Positions 1-7,451 of a stretch of 22,923 nt of DNA are shown here, piece after piece. Below the pieces are notes generated by a model. The model did not search any database. It saw only the letters and a list, made by a program, of their open reading frames with translations, and was not told the DNA's origin. Position 1 is the stretch's first letter. Each line of letters begins with the position of its first letter. The DNA is taken from positions 1-22,923 of the forward strand of contig JBJOHK010000059.1 of assembly GCA_046047755.1 (NCBI GenBank), written 5' to 3'. This DNA comes from JALRLA01 sp046047755. Its GTDB lineage: Bacteria; Bacteroidota; Bacteroidia; NS11-12g; UBA955. Position numbers and translations under genes: made by a program.

Positions 1-1073
1 GAGGCAGAATATCCGCTAACAATAGAAGGCGAAGCGGGGCTAACGCTAATGGAAGGAGGAGTTAATACTGTAACTGTTTCGTTGGCAATGCAACCGTTGT
101 TATCGGTGTAGGTAATTCCGACCGTTCCTGCACTTACACCTGAGACAACCCCAGCAGTACTTACAGTCGCCACAGAGGTGGAAGAACTCACCCAAGGGCT
201 TGTTGAATTGGGAGTTCCCGTGCCCGTTAAGATAATGGTGTCAGAAGGGCACAATTCAAATGTGTTCGGATTTCTCGCAATTTGCGCGTTACAGGTAACA
301 GGGGTGTTGGTCCAATTCGGTCCAACGGAAAAATCCAAATAGAAGTAAGCCCCTCCTGTTTCATTAGATCCGACAGTAAATTCTAGAGAACTCGCGTCCT
401 TGTGCACCACTTTAACCCGATAGTCATCATCGGTGACATTTGAGTTATTTGTCGTCACCGTGGAGGTGAACCGGGTTAAATGTGTTGCGTTGTTGTAGGA
501 ACTTACAAGAACTGAACTTGAACCCAATAAATAATTTTTAATGCTCTGAAATTCAATAAACTGCCCATTGCCAGTAGAGCTTGTTCCCATTCCATTACCG
601 TCTAGATCATAGGCGTTTATATTGATATTCTGCAAAACAGCAGCCGTTCCCGTCCACGTATTGTTCGAACTATTGAAGCTAAAACTTCCATTGGTGATGA
701 AACTGACTTTGAAAACTGCGTAATCTCCTTGGTTAGAAAACGAAAACTGAGGAGAGAAGAAATCGACCGAGTTCCCGGTTCCAGAGGTAACATCATAATT
801 TGAAAATGTAGTTCCTGAGCTCAGGGATTTTGTTTCCATGACAGCATCAATGCTCTGACCAGAAATGGTCGCCACATTGGAAAACACCACAATATCACCA
901 GCAACCTTACCCGTAGATGAACTTGGATAGTTGCTAACAGTTTGGCCCGATGCTCCAAATTGAAGTACGTTATTGGAAACGTTATTTACGTTGTAAGGCT
1001 GTGCTTTCAACAGTTGGGTGCTAACCAAGAAAACAACAAGAGCTAGACGGCTTATATTAAATTTCGACATCAT
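1..1073 (-). CDS. Secreted Ig-like (Big_2) surface protein, N-terminal part
   Basis: The reading frame is open from tandem ATG codons at 1073/1070 to the left edge, giving 357 residues without a stop, so the C-terminus lies outside. Residues 1-24 form a signal peptide (basic start, hydrophobic core, then LLKAQ), so the protein is exported. The next 230 or so residues are Ser/Thr/Asn-rich and beta-like, with a calcium-type DLDGNG motif near residue 150. Around residues 270-330 the pattern SVATVSTAGVVSGVSAGT is typical of bacterial Ig-like group 2 (Big_2) repeats. Family knowledge: Bacteroidota proteins of this build usually end in a type IX secretion sorting domain and act at the cell surface or in the medium. 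That end is not visible here, so adhesin versus enzyme scaffold cannot be decided. It is downstream of and co-directional with oxyR, but a 128-bp gap suggests its own unit. Confidence 0.75.
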   Translation of the reverse strand, partial: MMSKFNISRLALVVFLVSTQLLKAQPYNVNNVSNNVLQFGASGQTVSNYPSSSTGKVAGDIVVFSNVATISGQSIDAVMETKSLSSGTTFSNYDVTSGTGNSVDFFSPQFSFSNQGDYAVFKVSFITNGSFSFNSSNNTWTGTAAVLQNININAYDLDGNGMGTSSTGNGQFIEFQSIKNYLLGSSSVLVSSYNNATHLTRFTSTVTTNNSNVTDDDYRVKVVHKDASSLEFTVGSNETGGAYFYLDFSVGPNWTNTPVTCNAQIARNPNTFELCPSDTIILTGTGTPNSTSPWVSSSTSVATVSTAGVVSGVSAGTVGITYTDNNGCIANETVTVLTPPSISVSPASPSIVSGYSA

Positions 1074-1092
1074 TTAAATGTTTTTACCTTTA

Positions 1093-1135
1093 AAAAACTA
1101 CACAATAATACTGCAATAAGGCCTTTAACCTTATT
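1093..1135 (-). repeat. Inverted repeat and degenerate -7-like site upstream of the surface-protein gene
   Basis: Arms AATAAGG (1115-1121) and CCTTATT (1129-1135) are perfect 7-bp inverted repeats with a 7-nt loop, in the 128-bp gap between oxyR and the surface-protein gene. No T-run follows on the minus strand, so a terminator for oxyR is not convincing. The minus strand also reads TAGTTTTT at 1100-1093, one base off the Bacteroidota -7 element. I see nothing else supportable in this gap. Confidence 0.25.
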
Positions 1136-1201
1136 AATAAAACCAGGTGTCCCCATAACAATACACAACACCATAATCGGGACCATCCCCCAAAAAAATC
1201 T

Positions 1202-2128
1202 TTACTTTTTTTCAAGTTCTTGATTTTCAAGGGAACAAATTCGGTAGAAGGCCGATACCAATCTTCGTTTGTACCCGCTTTTGTTATGAATGATGGCTAT
1301 GGAACGGTGGGCTTGATCCTGGCCAAACGGCAGGGTTCGGCCTTGTTGGTCTGGAGTCAATCCTTGACGCACCATTTCAGGAATCACGGTTAATCCGCCG
1401 TAGCGATCCACCAAATTGATGAGGGCTTCCAAACTGCCCGATTGGTACTGCAATCCTTCCCGTTGGTTCAAACTTCTAGGACCACAAATCATCAAGACAT
1501 GGTCGCGCAGGCAATGACCTTCGTTCAACAAAAAGGCATTGTAATTCTCCAATTCAGCCAAGCCCACATAGGGCATGGACTCCAATGCCTGTTCACCTTG
1601 GTGGTAAATCCACAAGGGCTCTTGAAACAGCTCTTGAACCTCAAATGCCTGATAATCTTGGGCCATGGGAATAGCCAGCACTCCCAAATCAATATCACCT
1701 GCGCGCAAAGCAGCGAGAATGCGTTCAGTGGTCAATTCGCGCACCTGCAGTTGTACATTTGGGTACGCTTGTATGAATGGACCCACCACTTTGGGTATGT
1801 AATAAGGAGCAATGGTGGGTATCACTCCGAGTCGCAACTCGCCTTCCATGCGCGACTGCAAATCCATCAAGGTATCGTCTAGGTCATGAAAGGCTTGCAA
1901 CACAAGCTTAGCCTGGGCCATGAATGACTCCCCCATTGGGGTCAATGCCAAGGGTTTGACGCCTCGATCAACCAAGGGAAAACCGCACTGGGTCTCCAGT
2001 TTTTGAATCTGCATCGAAAGGGCCGGTTGCGAAATCAACATCGCTTCTGCAGCGGCCCCAAACGATCCGTGTCTCAACAAGGCTTGCAATCCATTGAGTT
2101 GATGACGAGTGATGCCACTAATATTCAT
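1202..2128 (-). CDS. oxyR: OxyR-type LysR-family peroxide sensor/regulator
   Basis: This 308-residue protein is of normal LysR length: an N-terminal winged helix-turn-helix at about residues 5-65 (GSFGAAAEAMLISQPALSMQ is the HTH) and a substrate-binding-type sensor domain at about 92-300. Cys206 and Cys215 sit in EGHCLRDHVLMIC with the same 8-residue gap as the disulfide-forming Cys199/Cys208 of E. coli OxyR, and Thr105 in GVIPTIAPY matches the OxyR Thr100 region. Known role of the family: H2O2 oxidises the cysteine pair, and the regulator then activates catalase and peroxiredoxin genes. The divergent neighbours here are exactly those targets. The ATG at 2128 is followed by MNISGITRHQLNGLQ, as expected. 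A TATCTTTG -7 box and a LysR-type palindrome lie directly upstream, suggesting autoregulation. Confidence 0.9.
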   Translation of the reverse strand: MNISGITRHQLNGLQALLRHGSFGAAAEAMLISQPALSMQIQKLETQCGFPLVDRGVKPLALTPMGESFMAQAKLVLQAFHDLDDTLMDLQSRMEGELRLGVIPTIAPYYIPKVVGPFIQAYPNVQLQVRELTTERILAALRAGDIDLGVLAIPMAQDYQAFEVQELFQEPLWIYHQGEQALESMPYVGLAELENYNAFLLNEGHCLRDHVLMICGPRSLNQREGLQYQSGSLEALINLVDRYGGLTVIPEMVRQGLTPDQQGRTLPFGQDQAHRSIAIIHNKSGYKRRLVSAFYRICSLENQELEKK

Positions 2129-2131
2129 AAG

Positions 2132-2152
2132 TTTATCTTATGCAAAGATAAA
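2132..2152. promoter_or_regulatory. LysR/OxyR-type operator palindrome
   Basis: TTTATCT (2132-2138) and AGATAAA (2146-2152) are perfect inverted arms separated by 7 bp, containing the classical LysR pattern T-N11-A (T2136 to A2148). The centre at 2142 lies between the oxyR -7 box (2143-2150, minus) and its estimated start, and about 56 bp upstream of the estimated peroxiredoxin transcription start. That is the geometry for OxyR repressing itself and activating the divergent operon. Binding is inferred from position and symmetry. Confidence 0.6.
2143..2150 (-). promoter_or_regulatory. -7 promoter box of oxyR
   Basis: The minus strand reads TATCTTTG, an exact TAnnTTTG match, 14 bp before the oxyR ATG. 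It overlaps the right arm of the palindrome at 2132-2152. Confidence 0.6.
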
Positions 2153-2185
2153 TGTTATTGATTTTACTTATAAACAAAGGGGTGG

Positions 2186-2193
2186 TAATTTTG
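2186..2193 (+). promoter_or_regulatory. -7 promoter box of the peroxiredoxin-katG operon
   Basis: TAATTTTG matches TAnnTTTG exactly and ends 11 bp before the peroxiredoxin ATG at 2205. The predicted leader is only about 7 nt and has no Shine-Dalgarno. The nearest TTG (2158-2160) is 25 bp upstream, too far for a good -33 element, which fits a promoter that needs an activator. Confidence 0.55.
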
Positions 2194-2204
2194 TTCCTGA
2201 TACT

Positions 2205-2834
2205 ATGAGTTACGTAGGTAAAAAATTCCCGAACATCGCCGTTAACGCTATGAGCGAAATGGGCGACACTTTCAAATTGAACGTATTTGAAGAAGCCGTT
2301 AACAACAAGAAAAAAGTAGTCTTGTTTTGGTACCCCAAAGATTTCACTTTCGTTTGCCCCACCGAATTGCACGCCTTTGAAGCGGCAAAAGCTGAATTCG
2401 AGAAGCGCAACACCATCGTAATCGGTGCTAGCTGCGATTCTGCTGAGGTGCACTTTGCCTGGTTGAATACCCACAAAGACAATGGCGGTATCGAGGGTGT
2501 TTCTTACCCCTTGTTGGCCGACACCACCCGCGAGTTGGCTGAAGCTTTGGATATTTTGGATATCGTTTACGAAGGAACCGAAGATGATTACACCGTAAAA
2601 GGTGACAACGTGACCTACCGCGCTACCTATTTGTTGGACGAAACCGGTACCGTATTCCACGAGTCTATCAACCACATGCCCATTGGCCGTAACGTAAACG
2701 AATACATTCGTTTGATCGATGCCATGACTCACCTCCAAACCCACGGCGAAGTTTGCCCCGCTAACTGGGAAGAAGGCAAAGACGCTATGTCTGCCACTCG
2801 TGACGGCGTTGCTGATTACTTAAGCAAGCACTAA
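2205..2834 (+). CDS. ahpC: Typical 2-Cys peroxiredoxin (AhpC/Prx1 family)
   Basis: This 209-residue cytoplasmic thiol peroxidase reduces H2O2 and organic peroxides. The peroxidatic Cys51 sits in PKDFTFVCPTE (the PxxxTxxC signature, Pro44/Thr48/Cys51). The resolving Cys184 sits in HGEVCPAN, and Arg139 in YRAT completes the active site. GGIEG near residue 95 and a C-terminal YL resemble the GGxG/YF features linked to overoxidation sensitivity in this family. I use ATG 2205 because MSYVGKKFP is the family N-terminus; an in-frame upstream start at 2109 would overlap oxyR and the promoter. It is first in an operon with a thioredoxin one base downstream, a plausible reductant. The divergent oxyR and intervening operator imply peroxide induction. 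The name ahpC is by family; no ahpF is in the window. Confidence 0.93.
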   Translation: MSYVGKKFPNIAVNAMSEMGDTFKLNVFEEAVNNKKKVVLFWYPKDFTFVCPTELHAFEAAKAEFEKRNTIVIGASCDSAEVHFAWLNTHKDNGGIEGVSYPLLADTTRELAEALDILDIVYEGTEDDYTVKGDNVTYRATYLLDETGTVFHESINHMPIGRNVNEYIRLIDAMTHLQTHGEVCPANWEEGKDAMSATRDGVADYLSKH

Positions 2835-2835
2835 A

Positions 2836-3147
2836 ATGATCGAATTATCAGCCGATAATCTCCACGAAGTACTGAGCCAGAACGAGAAAGTTCTGGTTCA
2901 GTACGGCGCTGGCTGGTGCGGAAATTGCCGTTTGATGAAACCCAAATTCAAACGCTTTGACGCCGAGACCGAAGGGGTCGAATTTGTATATGTAGACGCA
3001 GAGCGCTACCCACAATCGCGTCAATTGGCCGATGTCAGCAACCTGCCCACATTTGCTGCCTTTCATAATGGAACCTTGATCAATCAGGTCCAAACCAACC
3101 GCGCTGAGAACCTAGAAACTTTGGTCCATGAAATTGCCAATCATTAA
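2836..3147 (+). CDS. Small thioredoxin-family protein (CGNC active site)
   Basis: This 103-residue single-domain thioredoxin fold has active site WCGNC (Trp27, Cys28, Cys31) instead of the usual CGPC, and a cis-proline at Pro71 in NLPTF. No signal peptide is seen, so it should act in the cytoplasm. Its ATG begins one base after the peroxiredoxin stop codon, indicating translational coupling and shared expression. By context it probably recycles the oxidised peroxiredoxin, taking the place of AhpF or a generic thioredoxin. The Pro-to-Asn change in the CxxC loop would be expected to alter redox potential, but the direction cannot be judged from sequence. The last 20 nt overlap the start of the next gene. 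Confidence 0.88.
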   Translation: MIELSADNLHEVLSQNEKVLVQYGAGWCGNCRLMKPKFKRFDAETEGVEFVYVDAERYPQSRQLADVSNLPTFAAFHNGTLINQVQTNRAENLETLVHEIANH

Positions 3148-3385
3148 ACACCTAGCCGAGAACTTCGACGAAGACTACCTATTGGAGACCGTCGAAGTCC
3201 TCGAATCCTTGAGTGAAGCTCGCGGTCTCAAAGACGAAGAACTCGAGGTCATTGGAGAATTGATCTCCAACTCCCTTGGAGCCATAGAGGTTCTAAACAT
3301 TGTGCGCGATTCAGAAGGAAAAATCGATGTGCGTACAGCCGCTGCCGACTTCATGAAGCGAGTCTTGGGTAGCATAGACAAATAA
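3128..3385 (+). CDS. Small uncharacterised protein of the peroxide operon (DUF6952-like)
   Basis: This 85-residue acidic, helical protein lacks cysteines, a signal peptide and membrane segments. It begins MKLPIIKHL and continues with the repeated acidic pattern ETVEVLESLSEARGLKDEELEVI, ending FMKRVLGSIDK. It resembles a small family I recall as DUF6952, found next to peroxiredoxin/thioredoxin genes in Flavobacteriia; that name is from memory. The ATG at 3128 lies inside the thioredoxin gene, a 20-nt overlap that indicates translational coupling. The tight operon position between thioredoxin and katG suggests a role in peroxide defence, perhaps as a partner of the thioredoxin or peroxiredoxin, but the sequence shows no catalytic motif and I assign no function. 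Confidence 0.8.
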   Translation: MKLPIIKHLAENFDEDYLLETVEVLESLSEARGLKDEELEVIGELISNSLGAIEVLNIVRDSEGKIDVRTAAADFMKRVLGSIDK

Positions 3386-3409
3386 CAGAAAACCAACAAT
3401 TTAACCGAT

Positions 3410-5689
3410 ATGAAAAAACTAATCCTAATGGTATTTGCGGCCGTAGGCATGCAAATTCAAGCCCAGCACAGCGGCGACATTTCACAATGTCCCGTTCACG
3501 GCGGTAGCGGCACTAACATGGAACAAGCCCATGCCCAACATGGAGTAACCATTCACGGTCAGAAAACTTCATCGCAACTGCTTCCCTCTCAACTGGATCT
3601 TAGTTTGTTGAGACAAAACTCAAACTTGTCAAACCCCATGGGGCCTGAGTTCAACTACCGCGAGGCTTTTGCCAGCCTCGACTATTTCCAACTCAAGAAA
3701 GACATTGAAACAGCCCTGACCGAATCTCAAGAATGGTGGCCCGCCGATTGGGGTCACTACGGCGGATTATTCATTCGCATGGCCTGGCACAGTGCCGGTA
3801 CATACCGCACTGGCGATGGGCGTGGCGGTTCTCGCACCGGTCAACAGCGATTTGCTCCCATCAATAGCTGGCCTGACAATGCCAACTTGGACAAAGCTCG
3901 CCGCTTGTTGTGGCCCGTTAAGCAGAAATATGGAGCGGCCATTTCTTGGGCCGATTTGATGGTGTTAGCCGGCAACGTAGCCTTGGAAAACATGGGTTTC
4001 CAAACCATTGGTTTTAGTGCCGGTCGCGAAGACGTATGGGAACCCGAAAGTGATGTTTACTGGGGATCTGAATCCAAATTCCTAGAAAGTAACCGCTACA
4101 CAGGCGACCGCCAATTGGAAAATCCGCTGGCTGCCGTTCAAATGGGATTGATTTATGTCAACCCCGAAGGACCCGATGGTAACCCAGACCCCTTATTGGC
4201 CGCTAAAGACATTCGCGAAACTTTCGGTCGGATGGGCATGAACGACGAAGAGACTGTCGCTCTGATTGCCGGGGGTCACACTCTGGGTAAGACGCACGGA
4301 GCAGGTCCCGCCTCCCACGTAGGCGCTGAGCCCGAAAGAGCCGACATCGCCGAACAAGGATTTGGGTGGACCAGCAGCTACGGTAGCGGGTCTGGAGCCG
4401 ACGCCATCACCTCTGGACTGGAAGTGATTTGGACCCGCACTCCCACCCAATGGAGCCACGATTACTTTGCTGCTTTGTTCAAGTTCAAATGGGAATTGAC
4501 CAAAAGCCCTGCCGGTGCTCACCAATGGGTGGCCAGCGATGCTGAAGCCAATATCCCCGATGCCTTTGACCCTGAGAAAAAGCACAAACCCCACATGTTG
4601 ACCACCGACTTGTCGCTGATCTACGACCCTGCCTATAAGGCCATCTCCCAACGTTTCTTGGACCACCCCGAAGAGTTTGACTTGGCTTTTGCCAAAGCTT
4701 GGTTCAAATTGACCCACCGAGACATGGGACCTAGCAGCACCTATTTAGGTCCCGAAGTACCCAAAGAAGATTTCATATGGCAAGACCCCGTTCCCGCGGC
4801 ACCCGAACAGATTATCGGAGCCAAAGAAATAGCCGATTTGAAGGCCAAAATTGCTGCCTCGTCTTTGAGCAATCAAGAATTGGTAAGTGTAGCTTGGGCC
4901 TCAGCGTCAACCTACCGCAACACCGACCGCAGAGGCGGTGCCAATGGCGCTCGCATTCGATTGGAGCCCATGCGTTCTTGGGAGTGCAACAATCCGGAGC
5001 AATTGGCGAACGTTTTGAACGTCTACGAGAGCATTCAAGCTGAATTCAACAAGAAGAGCAAAGGAGCAAAAGTCTCTATCGCCGATTTGATTGTTTTGGG
5101 TGGAAATCTCGGAGTTGAACGAGCGGCACAACTCGGTGGATACAACATTTCCGTACCTTTTACCCCTGGTCGTACCGATGCGAGTCAAGACATGACCGAT
5201 ATCGCCAGCCAAGCCGTATTGGAGCCTATGGCTGATGGATTCCGCAACTATGAGCGCGCTAAATACACCCTCAGTACAGAAGAATTGTTAATTGACAAGG
5301 CTCAACTCATGACCTTAACCGCACCCGAAATGACCGTATTAGTCGGAGGAATGCGTGCTATAGGAGCCAACTACAATGGCTCTAAGCAAGGTGTTTTCAC
5401 TTCTCGTCCTGGCACCTTGAGCAATGACTTCTTTGTTAACCTTTTGGACATGAGCACCAAATGGACCGCGCTTGACGAGCACAAGCAAACCTTTGTAGGC
5501 ACAGATCGAAAGACCGGAGATGTCAAATGGTCAGCTACGCGGGCTGATTTGATTTTCGGTTCGAATTCAGAACTTCGCGCACTGGCTGAAGTATACGCTT
5601 CTTCAGATGTCCAAGAAAAATTCATTCAAGATTTTATCTCCGCCTGGAATAAAGTCATGATGTTGGATAGATTTGATCTTTGGAATTGA
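3410..5689 (+). CDS. katG: Catalase-peroxidase with N-terminal signal peptide
   Basis: This haem enzyme has 759 residues, slightly longer than the usual 720-740. The distal triad is Arg123, Trp126 and His127 (FIRMAWHSAG). The Met-Tyr-Trp crosslink set specific to KatG is complete: Trp126, Tyr249 (LIYVNPEGPDG) and Met275 (FGRMGMND). The proximal side is His290 (GGHTLGKTHG), Trp341 and Asp400, and mobile Arg437 is present. The C-terminal haem-less duplicate domain is full length. The extra N-terminal residues (MKKLILMVFAAVGMQIQAQ) look like a Sec signal peptide placed before the normal KatG start region QCPVHGG, so the enzyme should be periplasmic or secreted. It is the last gene of the oxyR-linked operon, 24 bp after the previous gene, and ends at a strong terminator. 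Confidence 0.95.
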   Translation: MKKLILMVFAAVGMQIQAQHSGDISQCPVHGGSGTNMEQAHAQHGVTIHGQKTSSQLLPSQLDLSLLRQNSNLSNPMGPEFNYREAFASLDYFQLKKDIETALTESQEWWPADWGHYGGLFIRMAWHSAGTYRTGDGRGGSRTGQQRFAPINSWPDNANLDKARRLLWPVKQKYGAAISWADLMVLAGNVALENMGFQTIGFSAGREDVWEPESDVYWGSESKFLESNRYTGDRQLENPLAAVQMGLIYVNPEGPDGNPDPLLAAKDIRETFGRMGMNDEETVALIAGGHTLGKTHGAGPASHVGAEPERADIAEQGFGWTSSYGSGSGADAITSGLEVIWTRTPTQWSHDYFAALFKFKWELTKSPAGAHQWVASDAEANIPDAFDPEKKHKPHMLTTDLSLIYDPAYKAISQRFLDHPEEFDLAFAKAWFKLTHRDMGPSSTYLGPEVPKEDFIWQDPVPAAPEQIIGAKEIADLKAKIAASSLSNQELVSVAWASASTYRNTDRRGGANGARIRLEPMRSWECNNPEQLANVLNVYESIQAEFNKKSKGAKVSIADLIVLGGNLGVERAAQLGGYNISVPFTPGRTDASQDMTDIASQAVLEPMADGFRNYERAKYTLSTEELLIDKAQLMTLTAPEMTVLVGGMRAIGANYNGSKQGVFTSRPGTLSNDFFVNLLDMSTKWTALDEHKQTFVGTDRKTGDVKWSATRADLIFGSNSELRALAEVYASSDVQEKFIQDFISAWNKVMMLDRFDLWN

Positions 5690-5704
5690 TCAAAAATTCA
5701 TAAG

Positions 5705-5734
5705 AAAAAGGCCGGCGAATAGCCGGCCTTTTTT
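5705..5734 (+). terminator. Intrinsic terminator between convergent katG and the permease gene
   Basis: Arm AAAAAGGCCGGC (5705-5716), loop GAATA and arm GCCGGCC (5722-5728) followed by six T. The preceding A-run makes it work in both directions, as suits the convergent genes on either side. Confidence 0.93.
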
Positions 5735-5747
5735 GTTCCATTCCGTT

Positions 5748-6932
5748 TCACTTCGATAACCAGCGGCTTCGTGCCGAAATCAACGCTGGTACAATAGCGC
5801 TCAACAACGCCAATAACAAAGCCAAGCCCAAAATCAACAACAGATTTTCAGCCCTGAATTCAACTGGATAAGGCAAAGAATAGGTGCCCTGGGTTTTGAT
5901 AAAGGCATACCGTATTTGAGCTTCTACCAATACCCAGCCCAAGACCAGTCCTGAGACTGAACCCACGCATCCGATGAGCAAAGACTCAGCCAATACCCAC
6001 AGAGATCGAAGGTTCTTGTTCATACCGGCAGCTTCTAGGTAGCGCATATCTTGAGCTTTGGCCAGAACCAGCATGCTCAAGGACCCTAATAAGTTGAAAG
6101 AAATGAGCAGCAACACAAAGGTGAACAAGGCAAAAGCCACCCATTTTTCAGTGTTGAACATGCGGTACAAAGAAGCGTGCTGCTGGTGTCGATCTTCCAA
6201 CATCAACCCTCGTTCTTCCAACCAATTTCGAAGATTCTCGGTATCGGGTTCGCCACTTAAAAACCACTGGGTACATGCACCGTTATGTACAAACAAATCT
6301 TGCGCTAGGGAATAGGTCACATACACCCTGCGGGATTGACCATCCTGCTCCAATGCCAACAAAGCTGTGGCCCGTATGGGCTCCATGATCAACTGAGTCT
6401 GAGTTAGAGAAACACTTTCAGGGTCTGGGGCCATTAAGGTTAGATCACCGCTTCCAGCGCCTAAATTGATTCGATAAGATAGAGCCGCTGCCATACTGGC
6501 CGCCATGCTATTGCCTTTCAGGCGATTCTCTCCAGCCACCAATAGGCTGTCTAAGTGAATGCACCGCAAGGCCCCTTCACTCATGCCAAAAACCTCGACA
6601 ACGGTTTCCCCCTGATCGTGCTGCAGGATACCCTTGTCATAAGAGACAGGACCCCCATCTACTACTCCAGGCCAACTCGCCAACTCAAACGAATCTGTAG
6701 CTGACAGTTCAAAGGTTTTGCCTTTCAGCGGTATGATTCGATAAGACGGGTCACTGTTTTGGTATCCATCGAAAATGATGGTTTCAAATCCGTTCAAGGC
6801 TGATAGCAGAATCAACAGAGCGGCTGAACCTATGCCGTACCCCACCAAGGCAATACCACTGATCCAATTAACAGCGGTAGGGTTGCGTTTGGAAAAGAAG
6901 TACTTCCAAGCTAAGGTCCAAACAAATCGCAT
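5748..6932 (-). CDS. FtsX-like ABC transporter permease (LolC/LolE-type)
   Basis: This 394-residue inner-membrane protein has the FtsX/MacB/LolC topology: one transmembrane helix near residues 24-48, a large extracytoplasmic domain at about 50-262, then three helices near 263-290, 310-338 and 362-387. The segment MLVLAKAQDMRYLEAAGMN after helix 2 is the conserved cytoplasmic coupling region (typically KxxDI..L..MG). It starts at ATG 6932, 6 bp after the rbfA stop, so the two are co-transcribed, a pairing I recall as common in Bacteroidota. Family role: together with a LolD-type ATPase, extraction of lipoproteins from the inner membrane. No ATPase gene is nearby, so the exact substrate is inferred, and another FtsX-family function remains possible. 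Confidence 0.82.
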   Translation of the reverse strand: MRFVWTLAWKYFFSKRNPTAVNWISGIALVGYGIGSAALLILLSALNGFETIIFDGYQNSDPSYRIIPLKGKTFELSATDSFELASWPGVVDGGPVSYDKGILQHDQGETVVEVFGMSEGALRCIHLDSLLVAGENRLKGNSMAASMAAALSYRINLGAGSGDLTLMAPDPESVSLTQTQLIMEPIRATALLALEQDGQSRRVYVTYSLAQDLFVHNGACTQWFLSGEPDTENLRNWLEERGLMLEDRHQQHASLYRMFNTEKWVAFALFTFVLLLISFNLLGSLSMLVLAKAQDMRYLEAAGMNKNLRSLWVLAESLLIGCVGSVSGLVLGWVLVEAQIRYAFIKTQGTYSLPYPVEFRAENLLLILGLALLLALLSAIVPALISARSRWLSK

Positions 6933-6938
6933 AGGCTT

Positions 6939-7298
6939 TTATTCGCCAGTTTCGTCACGCTTGATGCGGGCAAAAACCTCATCCATCTTAGCAGCGTAAT
7001 CCAAACTGTTGTCTTCGTAAAACCGAATTTCGGGGATTTTCTTGACGTTGTTGCGAATACGGCGGGCCAATTCGTGTCGAATTTCTTTGTTATGCTCTTC
7101 CAAGCTATCCATGATGGCTTGGCGATTGGGATTGTTGTATAGGCTTACATAAACCTTTACAAGACCCAAATCAGGGCTGACTTGAACATCACTAATGGTC
7201 ACAAATGCTGAGCCCAACCACTCGGCGCGGTGCAAATTCAGAAGCTCTGATAGGTCGCGTAAAACCTGTTTACCAAATTTGTCTTGTCTCAGTCCCAT
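6939..7298 (-). CDS. rbfA: Ribosome-binding factor A
   Basis: This 119-residue KH-type RNA-binding protein assists 16S rRNA 5'-end maturation and late 30S subunit assembly. Recognisable features are the N-terminal helix with QVLRDLSELL, the central strand/turn VTISDVQVSPDLGLVKVYVS (the family's most conserved block) and the C-terminal LARRIRNNVKKIPEIRFYEDNS. The start is ATG 7298 (MGLRQDKFGKQV); a 34-residue in-frame upstream extension is cysteine-rich and unlike the family. A TATCTTTG box ends 4 bp before this ATG, so the predicted mRNA starts at or next to the A of ATG, with no leader. It is followed 6 bp later by the FtsX-like permease. Confidence 0.93.
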   Translation of the reverse strand: MGLRQDKFGKQVLRDLSELLNLHRAEWLGSAFVTISDVQVSPDLGLVKVYVSLYNNPNRQAIMDSLEEHNKEIRHELARRIRNNVKKIPEIRFYEDNSLDYAAKMDEVFARIKRDETGE

Positions 7299-7302
7299 AG
7301 AG

Positions 7303-7310
7303 CAAAGATA
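7303..7310 (-). promoter_or_regulatory. -7 promoter box of rbfA (leaderless geometry)
   Basis: The minus strand reads TATCTTTG (exact TAnnTTTG), with only CTCT between it and the ATG at 7298. A CTG 19 bp upstream is one base off a TTG -33 element. The predicted transcription start coincides with the start codon. Confidence 0.65.
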
Positions 7311-7428
7311 GCACAAGCCCTCGGCTGTGCAGAGGTTGACGCTATATATGTGTCTGATTGGCTGCCAATTCTGTAGAATATCAAGCCGGTATTTATTCAC
7401 ACTATTCGCATTGGCAGACCTTGATGGC

Positions 7429-7436
7429 TAACTTTG
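7429..7436 (+). promoter_or_regulatory. -7 promoter box of carB
   Basis: TAACTTTG matches TAnnTTTG exactly and ends 15 bp before the carB ATG at 7452, predicting a leader of about 10 nt. A TTG at 7411-7413 is 15 bp upstream, closer than the usual 19-21. Confidence 0.6.
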
Positions 7437-7451
7437 CCTAATTTTTGGACT

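Noticed and set aside
1442..1882. 146-codon plus-strand frame inside oxyR
   Set aside because: Lies entirely opposite a well-supported oxyR; its translation resembles no protein family and it has no promoter.
2109..2204. N-terminal extension of the peroxiredoxin from an upstream in-frame start
   Set aside because: The extension crosses the operator, the -7 box and the oxyR start; the family N-terminus MSYVGKKFP begins at 2205.
7299..7400. 34-residue upstream extension of RbfA
   Set aside because: Cysteine-rich and unlike the family; it covers the TATCTTTG box placed 4 bp before ATG 7298.
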